Shown here: one piece after another, positions 62,683 through 64,000 of the stretch
Layout of the letters: each line of letters begins with the position of its first letter
How positions within the stretch are numbered: the first letter of the stretch is position 1
From: Janthinobacterium sp. SUN073
GTDB taxonomy: Bacteria > Pseudomonadota > Gammaproteobacteria > Burkholderiales > Burkholderiaceae_D
Length of the DNA stretch: 64,000 nt
NCBI RefSeq assembly: GCF_030397665.1
Contig: NZ_JAPUBT010000001.1
Span: 1,630,781 to 1,694,780, forward strand
Direction: 5' to 3'
The notes under the pieces: generated by a model
What the model was told of the DNA's origin: nothing
Seen by the model: the letters and a program-made list of their open reading frames with translations, nothing else
The model's database searches: none
Position numbers and translations under genes: made by a program

Positions 62683-63207
62683 ATGCAACGCTACACCACC
62701 ACCGCCATCATCCTGCACTGGCTGACCGCCCTGCTGATCATCAGCGCCTTTGTCATGGGCCTGGTCATGACGGACATTCCCGGCCTGACGCCCACCAAGC
62801 TCAAATATTTCTCCTGGCACAAGTGGCTGGGCGTGACCGTGCTGGCCATCGCCGCCATCCGCCTGCTGTGGCGCAAGGCCAACGTGCCGCCGCCGCACCC
62901 GGCCAGCATGGTTGCCTGGCAAAAGAAGGCGGCCGATGCCATGCACGTGCTGCTGTACATCCTGATTTTCGCCGTGCCCATCTCCGGCTACCTGTACACC
63001 CTGGCAGCCGGCGTGCCGGTGGTGTATCTGGGCCTGTTCCAGTTGCCCGTCATCATGGCGCCGAACCCGGAACTTAAGCCGCTCTTAAAAGAAATTCATT
63101 ATGTTCTGAACATGACAATGGCCGCCGCCGTGGCCGCCCATGTGCTGGCGGCGCTGAAGCACCAGTTCATCGACCGCGACGGCGTCCTCAAGCGCATGTT
63201 GCCGTAA
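62683..63207 (+). CDS. Cytochrome b561
   Basis: 174 aa with four membrane helices. Haem-ligating His residues are in IILHWLTALL (helix 1), FSWHKWLGVT (helix 2), MHVLLYILIF (helix 3) and VAAHVLAALKHQF (helix 4). Bacterial CybB-type proteins pass electrons between quinone and oxygen species at the inner membrane. Followed by two YceI genes, a widespread operon form. Confidence 0.93.
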   Translation: MQRYTTTAIILHWLTALLIISAFVMGLVMTDIPGLTPTKLKYFSWHKWLGVTVLAIAAIRLLWRKANVPPPHPASMVAWQKKAADAMHVLLYILIFAVPISGYLYTLAAGVPVVYLGLFQLPVIMAPNPELKPLLKEIHYVLNMTMAAAVAAHVLAALKHQFIDRDGVLKRMLP

Positions 63208-63248
63208 CACCGACTTCCCTTGCTAACTGAAACTCCAGGAAAAATAAG

Positions 63249-63803
63249 ATGAAAACCACCCAACGCCTCGTCCTCGCTTCCCTGCTGGGCCTGTCCGTGG
63301 CCGCCACCGCCGCCACTCTGCTGAAAGTCGATCCCGCCAAGACCAGCGTGTCGGCCGTGTTCAAGCAAATGAACGTGCCCGTGGAAGCGAAGTTCAAGAA
63401 ATTCAATATCGCCATCGATTACAACCCGGCCACGCCGGATGCCTCGAAGGCGTCGGTGGACATCGAGACGGCCAGCATCGATATCGGCGACCCCGAGTAC
63501 AACAAGGAAGTGGCGAAGAAAGAATGGTTCAATTCGGCCCAGTTCCCGAAAGCCACCTTTGTCTCGAGCAGCATCAAGGCGGCCGGCGCGGGCAAGCTGA
63601 CGGTGAGCGGCAAGCTGAGCATCAAAGGCAAGACCACCGACGTGACCTTCCCCCTGACGGTGAAAGCCGACGGCGGCAAATATGCGTTCGACGGCGCCCT
63701 GCCGATCAAGCGCCTGACCTACAACATCGGCGAAGGCGAGTGGAAAGACACGAGCATGGTCGCCGATGAGGTCACAATTAAATTCCATGTTTCTGCTCAG
63801 TAA
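63249..63803 (+). CDS. YceI-family periplasmic protein
   Basis: 184 aa with a signal peptide ending ATAAT. Lipocalin-like YceI barrel: VDPAKTSVSAVFKQM at the start, ASVDIETASIDIGDPEYNKE in the middle and TVSGKLSIKGKTTDVTFPLT later. Family members bind long polyprenyl chains such as ubiquinone-8; the role beside cytochrome b561 is probably quinone-related. Ligand not provable here. Confidence 0.9.
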   Translation: MKTTQRLVLASLLGLSVAATAATLLKVDPAKTSVSAVFKQMNVPVEAKFKKFNIAIDYNPATPDASKASVDIETASIDIGDPEYNKEVAKKEWFNSAQFPKATFVSSSIKAAGAGKLTVSGKLSIKGKTTDVTFPLTVKADGGKYAFDGALPIKRLTYNIGEGEWKDTSMVADEVTIKFHVSAQ

Positions 63804-63836
63804 TCGCTATACCCCTTGTTCAACCTTAGGATATTC

Positions 63837-64000
63837 ATGACATTCAAGCATTTGATGATCGCCGTGCTGGCAGCCGCCGGCGCGGGTTCGGCCATGGCCG
63901 CTACCGACACCTACAACCTCGACCCGACGCACACTTTCCCCAGCTTTGAAGCCGATCACATGGGCATGTCCGTCTGGCGCGGCAAGTTCAACAAGACCAA
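63837..64000 (+). CDS. Second YceI-family protein (partial, cut by window end)
   Basis: The first 54 codons only. Signal peptide [20 protein letters not shown], then [20 protein letters not shown], the classic YceI opening. It is a paralogue of the gene 33 bp upstream and closer to E. coli YceI than that one. Confidence 0.9.
   Translation, partial: MTFKHLMIAVLAAAGAGSAMAATDTYNLDPTHTFPSFEADHMGMSVWRGKFNKT

Overview
The window is a high-GC, densely packed chromosomal segment of a betaproteobacterium. Gene orders (bamE/fur divergent pair, lptD-surA-pdxA-rsmA beside amgK-murU), the style of the proteins, and short GGGGTC(A/G)GACCC-type intergenic hairpins point to Oxalobacteraceae, perhaps Janthinobacterium or Massilia. 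That placement is inference; no rRNA or other marker gene is present. About 64 protein genes are supported. No tRNA, rRNA, CRISPR array, prophage or insertion sequence was seen. The long ORFs antisense to real genes look like GC-driven shadows.

Layout. 1-3.7 kb: end of a probable CaiB-type CoA-transferase, an orphan barstar, dapB, bamE, and divergent fur facing hrcA. 3.7-6.1 kb: a HAD hydrolase, two tandem two-repeat lipoproteins and a strong candidate small RNA. 6.1-13.2 kb: a valine catabolic operon (mmsA, acyl-CoA dehydrogenase, enoyl-CoA hydratase, 3-hydroxyisobutyryl-CoA hydrolase, mmsB) divergent from an ScfR/RamB-like regulator, with a perfect palindrome between them. 13.2-21.2 kb: a LysR-linked operon of porin, four-gene ABC importer, nucleoside hydrolase and adenosine-deaminase-like protein, probably nucleoside scavenging. 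21.3-30.3 kb: envelope and cell-wall genes (rsmA, pdxA, surA, lptD, amgK, murU) and pepP. 30.3-39.7 kb: a UbiH-type monooxygenase, diguanylate cyclase, three-subunit transhydrogenase, nudJ, mnmA, a 48-aa ORF, a pseudo-receiver, a 5'-3' exonuclease-like protein and a GST. 39.8-47.7 kb: a DUF898/M48 peptidase pair, FMN-dependent glutamate-synthase-like enzyme, long GH3 hexosaminidase, a nonsense-interrupted SDR gene and an AraC regulator.

47.7-53.4 kb is an iron island: feoA, feoB, a Cys-rich FeoB-associated protein, bfd, tonB, piuC and bacterioferritin, with Fur-box-like sequences in both intergenic control regions. 53.4-60.2 kb is a sucrose-type utilisation locus: LacI regulator, TonB-dependent receptor, amylosucrase and MFS transporter. 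It has the same gene content as the Xanthomonas sux locus, and two LacI operators lie ahead of the receptor gene, one overlapping its -35. 60.2-64 kb: GST, purB, cytochrome b561 and two YceI-family genes, the last cut by the window edge.

The best candidates for something undescribed are the roughly 78-nt RNA with an exposed anti-Shine-Dalgarno UCUCCUCC (about 6032-6110), the operator array controlling the valine operon, the importer/nucleosidase/deaminase operon with altered active-site residues, and a stand-alone receiver domain lacking its phospho-acceptor Asp beside a tiny membrane protein.
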